The notes beneath the pieces were generated by a model. It ran no database searches and had not been told where the DNA came from. It worked only from the letters and a program-made list of their open reading frames with translations. Positions 1 to 8,313 of a stretch of 51,410 bases of DNA are shown one piece after another. The DNA is from an uncultured Clostridium sp. (lineage in GTDB: Bacteria > Bacillota > Clostridia > Oscillospirales > Oscillospiraceae), in the NCBI GenBank assembly GCA_904420465.1, contig CAJFVL010000005.1, positions 1 through 51,410 on the forward strand. The letters are read 5' to 3'. Within the stretch, counting starts at the first letter, position 1, and each line of letters opens with the position of its first letter. Both the position numbers and the translations under genes were made by a program.

Positions 1-118
1 CCGTTTTAATTTTGAAATGCTCAGCGGCTTGATTTTGTGTTACCTTTTTTGCTTCTCTAAAAATCTGAAATTTCTACTTGACTTTTATTAGCAGGTCTTC
101 CACTTCATCCATCATACG

Positions 119-158
119 CGCGGCTGAGCTGACCTGCATTCAGATCAGCTCAGCCGCG
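119..158. terminator. Stem-loop after the leftward operon
   Basis: Positions 119-132 and 145-158 are a perfect 14-base inverted repeat around a 12-base loop. It begins 24 bases beyond the stop codon of the alpha/beta hydrolase at 183, so it sits where a transcript terminator or 3'-end stabiliser would. There is no clear U-run on the leftward strand, so an intrinsic terminator is likely but not certain. Confidence 0.5.
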
Positions 159-182
159 GACAGACGCTTATAATGCTATGGT

Positions 183-995
183 TCAATCCTCCAGAAATTG
201 GTCAATCAGCTCGCAGACAATCTCGGGCGCTTCCACCGCGATAAAGTGTCCGTGGCCCGGCACAGGGACAAACTTCACCTTCTTCGCGTTGACCAGCCCC
301 TCCATCGCCGTGTGATAGTAGTGCTCCGGGACGTTCCAGTCCTCCTCGCCGCGGATCAGCAGGCAGGGGCAGGTGATATTCTTCAGGTCGGCCGTCACAT
401 CGTAGTTGTTATAGATGGACAGGTCAGCCTTCTTCGTCCGCCCGCACTCCTGGCACACGCCCCACATGATAAATTCGTGGGCCTCAGGGGGGCACTTGCT
501 GCCGATCAGGCTCTCCGAGAAGTCCCAGTGGGAGTGCTGGCAGCTGACATAGGGGTTGTCCAGCAGGTCCACCGTGGCGCCGTAGGAGCTCCCCATGGCC
601 TTGATATAGGTGGAGCCCTGCATGGAGACCATGGCCCGCACCGGATAGTGCTCCGCCAGGTAATAGACGATATTGCCCGCCACCGAGCACCCGATTACAA
701 TGGGGTCCTCGATCTCCATGGCCTGGATGAAGTCCCAGATGAATTTCCCGTACTCCCGGTAGTCCGTAATGCCCACATTGCCGGGAAGCGGCCAGGACTT
801 TCCGTGGGCCGGCATATCAAACGCGACCACCCGGTATTTGTCCGCCCAGATCTCCATCATGCCGTGATACTGGCGGCAGTCTCTGCCGGCAGTGTGGAGC
901 GCCACAATCGTCCCCTTGGGATTCTGCGGGCCGTTGTTGGTTTCATAGTAGGTCTTGATCCCGTTGACCAGGATGTATCCGCCTGTAATCGCCAT
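183..995 (-). CDS. Alpha/beta hydrolase
   Basis: A 270-residue alpha/beta-hydrolase-fold protein, probably a cytoplasmic esterase, lactonase or C-C hydrolase. The nucleophile elbow GCSVAG places the serine near residue 104. A likely acid lies in GEEDW (218-219), and the histidine is in GHGHF (about 250), so the triad looks intact. I start at the ATG at 995 because an AAGGAGGGAG ribosome site precedes it. A GTG at 1016 overlaps the upstream stop but would place that site inside the gene. It is the last gene of a leftward series and follows an SCP2-like protein by 17 bases. No substrate can be assigned. The operon context of hydratases and a dehydrogenase suggests an ester, lactone or thioester intermediate of a carboxylic acid pathway, which is inference. 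Confidence 0.85.
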   Translation of the reverse strand: MAITGGYILVNGIKTYYETNNGPQNPKGTIVALHTAGRDCRQYHGMMEIWADKYRVVAFDMPAHGKSWPLPGNVGITDYREYGKFIWDFIQAMEIEDPIVIGCSVAGNIVYYLAEHYPVRAMVSMQGSTYIKAMGSSYGATVDLLDNPYVSCQHSHWDFSESLIGSKCPPEAHEFIMWGVCQECGRTKKADLSIYNNYDVTADLKNITCPCLLIRGEEDWNVPEHYYHTAMEGLVNAKKVKFVPVPGHGHFIAVEAPEIVCELIDQFLED

Positions 996-1012
996 GTTCC
1001 GCACTCCCTCCT

Positions 1013-1408
1013 TCACGAATCGCAGATCGCTTTCGCGATCAGCCGCATGACCTGGGCCATGATGGTGTTGTTCTGGCGGTTGGCCAGCGCGCTGCCCAGC
1101 TGCTCAAAGGGGTGCGCACAGTGCTTGACCGAGATGGCCAGCTGGAAATTCCGGTGGGTGAAAAACTCGTCCCACTGGGCCTGGGTTCCCTTGATGCCCA
1201 CATTGTAACCGTTAGCCGGGACCCCGATCTCCACGTTGATGACCGTCCCCTTGTAAAAATAGAGGTTGTAGGGCGTCTGGTCAAACACAAAGGTCATGTC
1301 CCCGGTAAAAAAGCGGCCGTCCCAGTAGTTTTTGAACTCCTCCGCCTCCGGGCCGTTGAGCATCTCCTTCAGCTTTTGAAATTTTTCAAGTCGCTCTAAA
1401 TCGGTCAT
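1013..1408 (-). CDS. Small protein, possibly SCP2-like
   Basis: A 131-residue protein without signal peptide or membrane segment. I do not recognise it firmly. The middle has alternating hydrophobic strands (TFVFDQTPYNLYFYKG, then VINVEIG and YNVGIKG), a conserved-looking QWDEFF segment and a C-terminal helix. This layout resembles SCP2 sterol-transfer or lipid-binding domains. The ATG at 1408 is preferred; a TTG at 1426 would add six residues. The gene lies directly upstream of the alpha/beta hydrolase, so the two are probably co-translated. If the SCP2 reading is right, it could carry acyl-CoA or a hydrophobic intermediate, which would fit the SCP-x-type thiolase further upstream on the same strand. 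Its base composition is GC-rich like the hydrolase, unlike the next gene upstream. Confidence 0.7.
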   Translation of the reverse strand: MTDLERLEKFQKLKEMLNGPEAEEFKNYWDGRFFTGDMTFVFDQTPYNLYFYKGTVINVEIGVPANGYNVGIKGTQAQWDEFFTHRNFQLAISVKHCAHPFEQLGSALANRQNNTIMAQVMRLIAKAICDS

Positions 1409-1549
1409 TGCTTGCTTCAACTCCAAAATAGTCTTTTACAATATGGCAATAAAACTTAGCTTTCGTTTGGACTCCTATCACTTGCAGAAGGCAGACCTAA
1501 ATATGAGATCGAAAAAAGAGGCACGCACAGAGACGATTGCTGATCTACT

Positions 1550-2830
1550 TTACAGGGGAATAAAAATCGGAGTCGCAATAATGACCGAAATTGCAGCCAA
1601 AACATTGAATCCAAGATTGACTTTTGTATAGTCACGAAACCGATATCCACCCTGCATTGTCAATGTAATTGGATTTGCGCCAATTGGAGTGGAAAACGGC
1701 ATATTGGAGGCCATAATAATCGCCATCACAATGGTTGCCGGATTAAATCCAAGCACTTGAGCAATGGAAACTGCGATAGGAATCAGGATCAGAGCAGTAC
1801 TCATATTAAGCATGAAATTGGTCATAGCCGCTGCCAGGAATACAAACACTGTCATGTACAACATAGGGCTGGAGTTCTCTCCAAGCAAAGCAATACACTT
1901 CTCAGCTATGAACACACCAGCGCCACTGTTGTCAACACCAGCTGCAAACCCTACCGCACCGGCAATAGTTGCTAAAGTATTCCAATCTGTGGTGCCCCAC
2001 ATGCGCTTTACACTAATACATCCGCACACACAGACCACCAAGGCACCCAACAGTCCGGTTACTGCCATATTCCAGCCGTAAAGTGTCAGTGCAATGCAGA
2101 CCACCAAAGTAATAAGCGGAATCCAGGTTCGAAGGCTTTTTGGGTTCCCCTCCTCCAATTCATTTCCGCTTTGTTCCATGAGAGCCTCCTCAGGGTCGGG
2201 GAAGTCAAATGCTTTTAACTGAATGCGGTATCCCACAAAATAATACCACAGTAGCATCAGAATCATCATTGGCAGACCTGGGCCAAAAAAGTCCCACATG
2301 CCAAATTCAGCCACACCATACTCAGGAAGAGTTGCATTCACCGACAACTGTACGGTTGAACCAATCAGTGTACAGCTTCCGCCGGCCACAGCAGCAATAC
2401 CAATGCCCATATAAAAGTTTTTTACCTTAAACTTCCCGCCAGAGCTTCGTGCCAGAATAGAGGCAATGCTCATAAATATAATAACGATACTGGTATTGGA
2501 CAAAAACATGGATGTAATTCCAGCAGCAGCCAACAAAATCAATAACACAGTTTTTTCACTGAAGCGGGAAATAAATAATATTTTCTTGCTGAGATACGCT
2601 AAACACCCTGTCTCAGAAAGAGAAGTTCCAACCACAGCAATACCAAAACAGAAAATAAGCGCACTATTCGAAAACCCAGCTGTCATATCGCTGACAGAGT
2701 TAATTCCAAACAGCACCATGGCCAGGGAGGACAAAAGCGCAGTGATGGAAGTTTTAAAAAATTCTGTTGCAAACAATATAATTGTAACAGCAATAATTGC
2801 GATTGCAATATAGATCTGGGAATTTTCCAT
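1550..2830 (-). CDS. SLC13/DASS-type anion transporter
   Basis: A 426-residue polytopic membrane protein of the ion-transporter superfamily that includes the SLC13 (DASS) carriers. These usually carry di- or tricarboxylates or sulfate with sodium. Many hydrophobic helices run from residue 7 to the C-terminus. Two features typical of the family are visible: an SNTSIVIIFMS segment in the first half, and a matching second-half segment with NFMLNMSTALILIPIA and MPFSTPIGANP. Both resemble the paired SNT/TPIG-type substrate and sodium signatures. Length is normal. A strong GGAGG site precedes the ATG. It lies in the A+T-rich cassette with LeuC/LeuD-like hydratase subunits and a hydroxyacid dehydrogenase, so a carboxylate substrate is the natural inference. 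Confidence 0.85.
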   Translation of the reverse strand: MENSQIYIAIAIIAVTIILFATEFFKTSITALLSSLAMVLFGINSVSDMTAGFSNSALIFCFGIAVVGTSLSETGCLAYLSKKILFISRFSEKTVLLILLAAAGITSMFLSNTSIVIIFMSIASILARSSGGKFKVKNFYMGIGIAAVAGGSCTLIGSTVQLSVNATLPEYGVAEFGMWDFFGPGLPMMILMLLWYYFVGYRIQLKAFDFPDPEEALMEQSGNELEEGNPKSLRTWIPLITLVVCIALTLYGWNMAVTGLLGALVVCVCGCISVKRMWGTTDWNTLATIAGAVGFAAGVDNSGAGVFIAEKCIALLGENSSPMLYMTVFVFLAAAMTNFMLNMSTALILIPIAVSIAQVLGFNPATIVMAIIMASNMPFSTPIGANPITLTMQGGYRFRDYTKVNLGFNVLAAISVIIATPIFIPL

Positions 2831-2909
2831 TATGGATGTACCTCCTTCTGTATTTAACTTTTGTAGAAGAGAGAATTTTGCCAGTTAGGAAAATCAACCG
2901 ATTTAAACA

Positions 2910-3419
2910 CTATTTCCCCATCCTAACACGCTTGATGTATTCCATGATTCCGCCACACTCAATTAAATGAATGCTTTTTTCTGGGATCTTTTCACATTTC
3001 AAAACCTTTTCAGAATCCAAAAGGTGAAGTTCATTTTTCTCCCAATCAAATTCTACCCGATCGCCTTTTTTTATTGCCTGCAATACTCCTTTACACTCAA
3101 TCAGCGGAACTCCCCTCAACGAATTTGCCCGATAAAATCCAGGGCAAAACGATTCCGCAATAAACGCACAAATTCCGTGCTCTTTCAAACCAATTGGGCC
3201 ACCAAAATGGGGATGCCCATATCCAAAATTCTCTCCACAGACTACAACATCCCCATCTTCAACATACTGCTGAAAACTTGGGTCGAGATCATTCATGCAT
3301 ACTCTTTTTAAAAGAACCGGATCCGATACTGTACAGCTGTCCATACCACAAATCAAATCCGCATCAAAATCCGGCTCATCAAAAACATAGGCAACTTTTC
3401 CCTTAATTTTCGGTAGCAT
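2910..3419 (-). CDS. Divergent LeuD-type hydratase small subunit
   Basis: A 169-residue aconitase-superfamily swivel domain, homologous to LeuD and DmdB, which pairs with a LeuC-type iron-sulfur subunit to add or remove water. The N-terminus GKVAYVFDEPDFDADLI matches the usual GKVW.FGD.IDTD region. At residues 65-74, where LeuD proteins carry GxGSSRE, this one reads FGYGHPHFGG. The catalytic serine and the adjoining arginine of the family are therefore absent or moved. The downstream IAESFCPGFYRANSLRGVPLI segment is normal. It follows its large subunit by 26 bases. The changed active-site loop argues for a substrate or chemistry other than isopropylmalate. The second LeuD in this window, at 22.7 kb, keeps GCGSSRE. 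Confidence 0.85.
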   Translation of the reverse strand: MLPKIKGKVAYVFDEPDFDADLICGMDSCTVSDPVLLKRVCMNDLDPSFQQYVEDGDVVVCGENFGYGHPHFGGPIGLKEHGICAFIAESFCPGFYRANSLRGVPLIECKGVLQAIKKGDRVEFDWEKNELHLLDSEKVLKCEKIPEKSIHLIECGGIMEYIKRVRMGK

Positions 3420-3445
3420 ATCTATTACCTCATCATTCTGGCATT

Positions 3446-4693
3446 TTATAAAACAGTTCGGGGATCTGTAATCACTCCCGTTAAAGCTGCTGCCGCAATT
3501 GTATATGGACTCGCAGTAAATATTTCTGCCTTCTTGCTTCCCAATCGGCCAGGCACATTAATCTGGGCGTCCGCAAGGCATGTTTCTTCCGAGGCCAGAG
3601 GTGCCATTTTCCCATAGCAAAAATCACAGCTTGGAAAATGCATCCGTGCACCGCACCGAATCAGCCGTTCCATCATCCCATTCTTTGCTAATTCTTCTTG
3701 AATCCGGATGGTACTGGGCACACATACCAAACGAAAGCCTTCTTTTACATGCCGCCCATCTAAAACTTCCAATACCTGTTCAAAATCCTGAATTCGACCA
3801 GAAGCACATGAGGCCACCAACCCTGCATGAACTGTTCTGCCAAGGAAGGCATCAATCTTGCACACATTAGCTGGAGTTGGAGGGGCCAGGAGCATCGGGG
3901 ATAGCTGGCTCAGGTCAATCTCGAACGTCTTCCAATATACTGCATCCAAATCTGGCGCATACACTTTCTCCCACTGAATTCCGTGTTCTTTTAAATAGTC
4001 AAAAGTGCGTTCATCTTGTTCGCAAACAGTTGTCTTTGCCCCTAAAAACATAACTTGATTGCAAATCGTAAACCGATCGTCTACTGAAAGATTGGCTAGT
4101 CCGTCCCCTCCGATTTCAATGCAAGCATTCATTGCGCCGCTAGGTCCAATCGTCCGCAGCATTTCTATTTGAACATCCCTGCCAGTTACCCCTTTTGGCA
4201 GATCTCCATGAAAGTTAACCCGCACAGTAGGCGGACAGGTAAGTTCAAGAGATTCCATGGCGAGCGGCTCAATAATGCCCCCACTGAGCGGAAACAGTGC
4301 AGCCCCCAAGGCACCAAACAGGCAGGCATGTCCATCATGATGCAATACAATCATACCAGGCTTTAAAAAGCGCTCTGCTATAACCTGGTGGCTGACACCT
4401 TCGCCTTCAATAATGTTGTAACCGAATTGTTTTACAAATTTCCAAGTAGTCTTATGAATCTCCTGCTCCTCAGGTGTACCGCCCGGATAGCAGTGGTCCA
4501 GTCCAATGACAACTCGCTCCGGGTGCTTTACTTTTTCCACGCCTAATTCTTTCATCTGATATGGAAATTTTTCCATGTAGGCAGGGAGCTCATACGCACA
4601 GGTCAGATCGGGCTCAACCATAACATTCTCTAATGGTTCTATTCTTCTTCCTACATGGTCGGAAAAAATTTTTTCAATTATTGTTTGTCCCAT
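3446..4693 (-). CDS. LeuC-type hydratase large subunit (first copy)
   Basis: A 415-residue aconitase-family large subunit that should bind a [4Fe-4S] cluster and act with the small subunit just downstream as a (de)hydratase of a 2- or 3-hydroxy carboxylate. The cluster cysteines are in SCASGR (C296) and SCDFCYG (C356, C359). GVSHQVIAE and HHDGHACLFGALGA match conserved LeuC segments, although the usual GTDSHT reads HHDGHA. The C-terminal INVPGRLGSK and ITDPR ends are typical. The sequence is distant from the LeuC-like protein at 23.2-24.5 kb, so the two are not a recent duplication. Being beside an SLC13-type carrier and a D-2-hydroxyacid dehydrogenase suggests carboxylate catabolism rather than leucine synthesis, since no leuA or leuB is present. 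Confidence 0.88.
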   Translation of the reverse strand: MGQTIIEKIFSDHVGRRIEPLENVMVEPDLTCAYELPAYMEKFPYQMKELGVEKVKHPERVVIGLDHCYPGGTPEEQEIHKTTWKFVKQFGYNIIEGEGVSHQVIAERFLKPGMIVLHHDGHACLFGALGAALFPLSGGIIEPLAMESLELTCPPTVRVNFHGDLPKGVTGRDVQIEMLRTIGPSGAMNACIEIGGDGLANLSVDDRFTICNQVMFLGAKTTVCEQDERTFDYLKEHGIQWEKVYAPDLDAVYWKTFEIDLSQLSPMLLAPPTPANVCKIDAFLGRTVHAGLVASCASGRIQDFEQVLEVLDGRHVKEGFRLVCVPSTIRIQEELAKNGMMERLIRCGARMHFPSCDFCYGKMAPLASEETCLADAQINVPGRLGSKKAEIFTASPYTIAAAALTGVITDPRTVL

Positions 4694-4736
4694 AAAGAAC
4701 TCCTTTTGCTTCTGTTATTTCCTTCTAAAGATTATT

Positions 4737-5729
4737 TCATCTGTTTTCTATGTGCTCCTTATAATCTGGGTTAACAAGAAATTGCATTTTTCCCCCATTG
4801 AAAAATTGATTGAACTCCTCTGCAAGTGCTAGGATAATCCGGTCCAAACTCTCATAGGTAGATGCCGCAATATGCGGGGTCGCAATTAGATTGGGTGCCT
4901 TTAGAAGCTCGCAGTCATCAGGGGGCGGCTCCTGGGCAAAAACATCCACCGCAGCTCCCGCGATGATACCTTCTCTCAACGCTCGACAAAGATCAGATTC
5001 CACCACCAGTGCTCCACGCATTTCATTAATAAAATAGGCAGTTGGTTTCATTAGTTTCAGCAGATCATAGTTTACCATTCCGGTGGTTTCTGGGGTTAAT
5101 TGGACATGAAAAGAAATAAAATCAGACACCGCCATAATTTCTTCAAGGGTGCTCTTTTTCTCAACACCTGCACCTACTTGACTCATCTCTTTTTCTGGCA
5201 CATATGGGTCATAGGCAATAACTTTCATTCCAAACCCCAGTCCTGCCATCTGAGCAAGCTGTCTTCCAATTCTGCCCAGCCCCACAATGCCCAATATCTT
5301 TCCTTGGATGTCATGCCCAATAAATAAATCGCGGTCTTGAAAACGATGTTCTTCCCTCAACGCCTTGTCCGCAGGAATTGTCTTCTTGCTGAGGTTCAAG
5401 ATCGCTCCCATGGCATGTTCCGCTACAGAAATACAATTGGCCGCTGGGGTGTGGGTAACCGCAATTCCTTTCTGTGTTGCATATGGAATATCAATCCCAT
5501 CTAAGCCAACGCCATGCATCCCAATAATTTTCAAATTGGGTGCCGCATCAATCAGCGTTTGCTTTACTGGGGTCATGCGTGCAATAATTCCATCGCATGC
5601 ACAAGCTATTTTTCTTACATCCTCTACTGAATTCGATTTAGACCATAGTAATTCAAACCCATGTTCTTGAAGAAAATCAATCCCACACTGTCTAATTTTA
5701 TTTGTCACCAAAATTTTAGGCACTGCCAT
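4737..5729 (-). CDS. D-2-hydroxyacid dehydrogenase (first copy)
   Basis: A 330-residue NAD-dependent dehydrogenase of the D-2-hydroxyacid/phosphoglycerate dehydrogenase family. It interconverts a 2-keto acid and a D-2-hydroxy acid. The Rossmann motif VGLGRIGRQ sits at residues 149-157. The catalytic set is present: Arg238 in NEMRGAL, Glu267 in FAQEPPP and His286 in TPHIAAS. There is no C-terminal ACT domain, so it is not the regulated serine-pathway enzyme. It is the first gene of the leftward A+T-rich operon, with a TTGACA-type promoter and a palindrome upstream. It probably reduces or oxidises a product of the LeuC/LeuD-type hydratase encoded next. Specificity cannot be read from the sequence. 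Confidence 0.88.
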   Translation of the reverse strand: MAVPKILVTNKIRQCGIDFLQEHGFELLWSKSNSVEDVRKIACACDGIIARMTPVKQTLIDAAPNLKIIGMHGVGLDGIDIPYATQKGIAVTHTPAANCISVAEHAMGAILNLSKKTIPADKALREEHRFQDRDLFIGHDIQGKILGIVGLGRIGRQLAQMAGLGFGMKVIAYDPYVPEKEMSQVGAGVEKKSTLEEIMAVSDFISFHVQLTPETTGMVNYDLLKLMKPTAYFINEMRGALVVESDLCRALREGIIAGAAVDVFAQEPPPDDCELLKAPNLIATPHIAASTYESLDRIILALAEEFNQFFNGGKMQFLVNPDYKEHIENR

Positions 5730-5777
5730 TCTGTATCAATACCCCCTCTTTTTTAAAATAATGGACACCGTAGTGCT

Positions 5778-5818
5778 TCACATCATGTGACATTACAATC
5801 CAAACAGTCTATTGTCAA
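5778..5818 (-). promoter_or_regulatory. Promoter and palindrome of the A+T-rich operon
   Basis: On the leftward strand a perfect TTGACA (5813-5818) is followed by TGTAAT (5792-5797) with a 15-base spacer, slightly short. A perfect 13-base palindrome, TCACATCATGTGA, lies at 5778-5790, just past the -10 box where a repressor would block initiation. The region 5730-5893 holds no gene. The repressor is unknown. Confidence 0.5.
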
Positions 5819-5893
5819 TTAACAATAAATGGTAACCACTAAAACCGACGTTTTGCCACCTTGCTTTTTTCTCCATTTATATTCGTTTTAGGA

Positions 5894-7078
5894 TTAAATC
5901 ACCCCCTCTTCCCGCATTTTCTGCAGCTGCTCCGGCCCATATCCCAGCACGGAGGCATAGACCTCATCGTTGTGCTGTCCCAGAGTGGGGGCGGGGCAGC
6001 GGATCTCAGGGCCGCCCTCCTCCATCTTGATGGCCGAGTTGACAAAGCGAGTGGGGCCGACCTCGGGGTCATCCACCACGGGGAACATGTTGCGGGCGCC
6101 GCCGATCTGCTCGTTGGCCACCACCTCATCCAGCTTCAGGATGGGCGCGCAGGCAAATCCCTTGGGCAGAAGGGTATCAATCACCTCCTGGGTGGTCTTG
6201 GTCAGAGTCCAGGCCTCCACAATGGGGTCCAGCTCCTCCCGGTTCTTCACCCGCAGGGCGTTGGTCTCAAAGCGGGGGTCGTGGAGCAGCTCTGGGTGGC
6301 CGATGATCTCCACCAGCATCCCCCAGAATTTGGGGGCGCTGCCGTTGATGACACAGTAGCCGTCCTTGGTGTGGTACCCGCCCCCCGGCGCAGAGGAGGT
6401 GTAGCGGTTGCCGTTCTTGGTGGGCACCTTTCCGGTGGCCAGATAGACCTCGAACATGCTGGCGGCGGCCACCACACAGCCGTCGGTAAGGGAGACGTCG
6501 ATCATCTGCCCCCGGCCGGTCCTGTCCCGGTAGCGCAGGGCCGCCAGGATGCCGATGACCAGATGGAGGCCCCCGATCACGTCGCCGAAGGAGGCGCCGC
6601 AGCGGACGGGGTCGTCCTCCGGCCAGCCGGTGATGCTCATGACGCCGCTCCAGGCCTGGGACATGGTGTCATATCCGGCGCGGTGCTTATAGGGCCCCGT
6701 AGAGCCAAAGCCGGAGATACAGCCATAGATCAGGCGGGGATTCACCTTTTTCAGCTCCTCATAGCCCAGTCCCAGCTTCTCCATGGTGCCGGGACGGAAG
6801 TTCTCAATCAAAACATCTACGTTTTTGACCAGCTCCAGAAAGACATCTTTCCCCTTTTTCAGGTCCAGGGTAATGCCCTTTTTGCTGCGGTTGAAATTCT
6901 TGTAGTAACAGCTGACCCCGTTCTTCATCGGGGCAAATCCGCGGCTGTCATCTCCCCGGCCCGGCTGCTCCAGCTTGATGACCTCCGCCCCCATATCGCC
7001 GAACAGCGCGGCGGCAGAGGGGCCGGCCAGAACACGGCCCATATCCAGCACACGGATACCTTCCAATACGCCTGCCAT
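5894..7078 (-). CDS. CaiB/BaiF-family CoA-transferase
   Basis: A 394-residue class III CoA-transferase that moves CoA between an acyl-CoA and a free carboxylic acid. The N-terminus (IRVLDMGRVLAGPSAAALF) and the segments KGITLDLKKGKD and IENFRPGTMEKLGLGYE are family hallmarks. The aspartate that forms the covalent intermediate is predicted at D166 in SFGDVIGG. Length is typical. The ATG at 7078 has an AAGGAG site. It is downstream of a thiolase and an HMG-CoA-synthase-like fusion on the same strand, with a 35-base gap, so it likely activates the substrate or recycles the product of that acyl-transfer or thiolysis system. The region is GC-rich, in contrast to the next operon. Confidence 0.9.
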   Translation of the reverse strand: MAGVLEGIRVLDMGRVLAGPSAAALFGDMGAEVIKLEQPGRGDDSRGFAPMKNGVSCYYKNFNRSKKGITLDLKKGKDVFLELVKNVDVLIENFRPGTMEKLGLGYEELKKVNPRLIYGCISGFGSTGPYKHRAGYDTMSQAWSGVMSITGWPEDDPVRCGASFGDVIGGLHLVIGILAALRYRDRTGRGQMIDVSLTDGCVVAAASMFEVYLATGKVPTKNGNRYTSSAPGGGYHTKDGYCVINGSAPKFWGMLVEIIGHPELLHDPRFETNALRVKNREELDPIVEAWTLTKTTQEVIDTLLPKGFACAPILKLDEVVANEQIGGARNMFPVVDDPEVGPTRFVNSAIKMEEGGPEIRCPAPTLGQHNDEVYASVLGYGPEQLQKMREEGVI

Positions 7079-7113
7079 ACAATTCTCCTTTCGACTTCCT
7101 GAATCCGGCTCTC

Positions 7114-8313
7114 TCAGCCCTTCTCGTTTCCGAGAATGATGCAGGCCGCAATCTGGGGCGGGCCGCCGAAGGTCTGGGAGAGTCCGCGGTGGACGTCCTT
7201 CAGCTGACGGGCCGGGTTGTCCACCTTATACTGCAGCTGCTTGTACACCTCATAGGTCATGCGGATGCCGCTGGCGCCCACAGGGTGGCCAAAGCACTTC
7301 AGACCGCCGTCCACATTGACGGGGAGCTTTCCGGTCCGCTCGAAGAAGCCGTCCATCACATGCTGGTAGGCCGTGCCCCGGGGGATAAAGCCGAAGTCCT
7401 CGTAAATGCACATCTCCGTGATGGAAAAGCAGTCATGCACCTCGGCCAGGTCCAGATCATTCTGGGGGTCGGTGATGCCGGCCATGTCATAGGCCATCTG
7501 GGCGCAGTTGCGCAGAGACTCGAAGCTGGTCCAGTCGAAGTCGCGGCAGCGGTAGTGGGGGGTGATCATGTCGGTGGCGCAGCCGAAGCCCTTGATATAA
7601 ATGGGATCATCCCGGAATTTTTTGGCGATGTCGGCCCGGGTGATGATGGCACAGGCCGCGCCGTCGCTGTTGCCGCAGCAGTCATACAGTCCCAGGGGGG
7701 AGGCAATCAGGGGGGCCTTCATGACCTGCTCGATGGTGATGACATTGTGGAAGTGGGCCTTGGGGCTGAGGGAGCCGTTGTAGTGGTTCTTGACGTCAAT
7801 CTTGGCCAGCATGGTCTTGCCCTGCTCATAGGTGAGGCCATACTTCTTGAAGTAAGCCTCCGCGATCAGCGCGAAGGAGCCGGGGGCGTCCCGGCGGGTC
7901 TCCCGGACCGGGTTCAGGCCGCGGCCGACGCCCAGTCCGCCGATTCCCTTGTCCTTCAGCTTCTCCGCTCCGATGGCCATGGCGATGTCGCACATGCCGC
8001 TCTTTACGGCCAGGCAGGCGTTGATCAGGGCGATGTGGCCCGCCGTGCACCAGTTCTCGTTGCGGGTGATGGGGATGCCGTGCATCTTCAGCGCGTCCGC
8101 GACGGGCGTACCCGAGCAGTTGTTGGGGGCGTTTGTGTTGGCAAAGTAAGCCACCTGAACGTCCTTGGGGCCGATCCCCGCGTCCTCAAAGGCCTCGAAG
8201 GCCGCCTCGATAATCAAATCCTCCAGGCCGGTATCCCAGCGCTCTCCAAACTTGGAGCAGCCCATGCCGATGATCGCCAGGTCGTCCCGGAACCCATCCT
8301 TGAAGTATTTCAT
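7114..8313 (-). CDS. SCP-x-type thiolase
   Basis: A 399-residue thiolase-fold protein of the lipid-transfer-protein or SCP-x type, not the biosynthetic acetoacetyl-CoA thiolase type. The nucleophilic cysteine is predicted at C89 in NENWCTAGHIAL. HDCFSITEM (H293) and CFGHPVGASG (H343) are the C-terminal catalytic segments. Such proteins catalyse C-C bond formation or thiolytic cleavage, and in archaea and PhlABC-type systems they work in complex with an HMG-CoA-synthase-like protein and an OB-fold protein. Here the fused partner ends directly at this start (TAA immediately before ATG), so the two are surely translated together. It probably supplies the only working thiol active site of the pair. 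Confidence 0.9.
   Translation of the reverse strand: MKYFKDGFRDDLAIIGMGCSKFGERWDTGLEDLIIEAAFEAFEDAGIGPKDVQVAYFANTNAPNNCSGTPVADALKMHGIPITRNENWCTAGHIALINACLAVKSGMCDIAMAIGAEKLKDKGIGGLGVGRGLNPVRETRRDAPGSFALIAEAYFKKYGLTYEQGKTMLAKIDVKNHYNGSLSPKAHFHNVITIEQVMKAPLIASPLGLYDCCGNSDGAACAIITRADIAKKFRDDPIYIKGFGCATDMITPHYRCRDFDWTSFESLRNCAQMAYDMAGITDPQNDLDLAEVHDCFSITEMCIYEDFGFIPRGTAYQHVMDGFFERTGKLPVNVDGGLKCFGHPVGASGIRMTYEVYKQLQYKVDNPARQLKDVHRGLSQTFGGPPQIAACIILGNEKG

Noticed and set aside
1443-1650. Short open frames on both strands between the SCP2-like and SLC13 genes
   Set aside because: They overlap the transporter 3' end, have no ribosome site and no family pattern.
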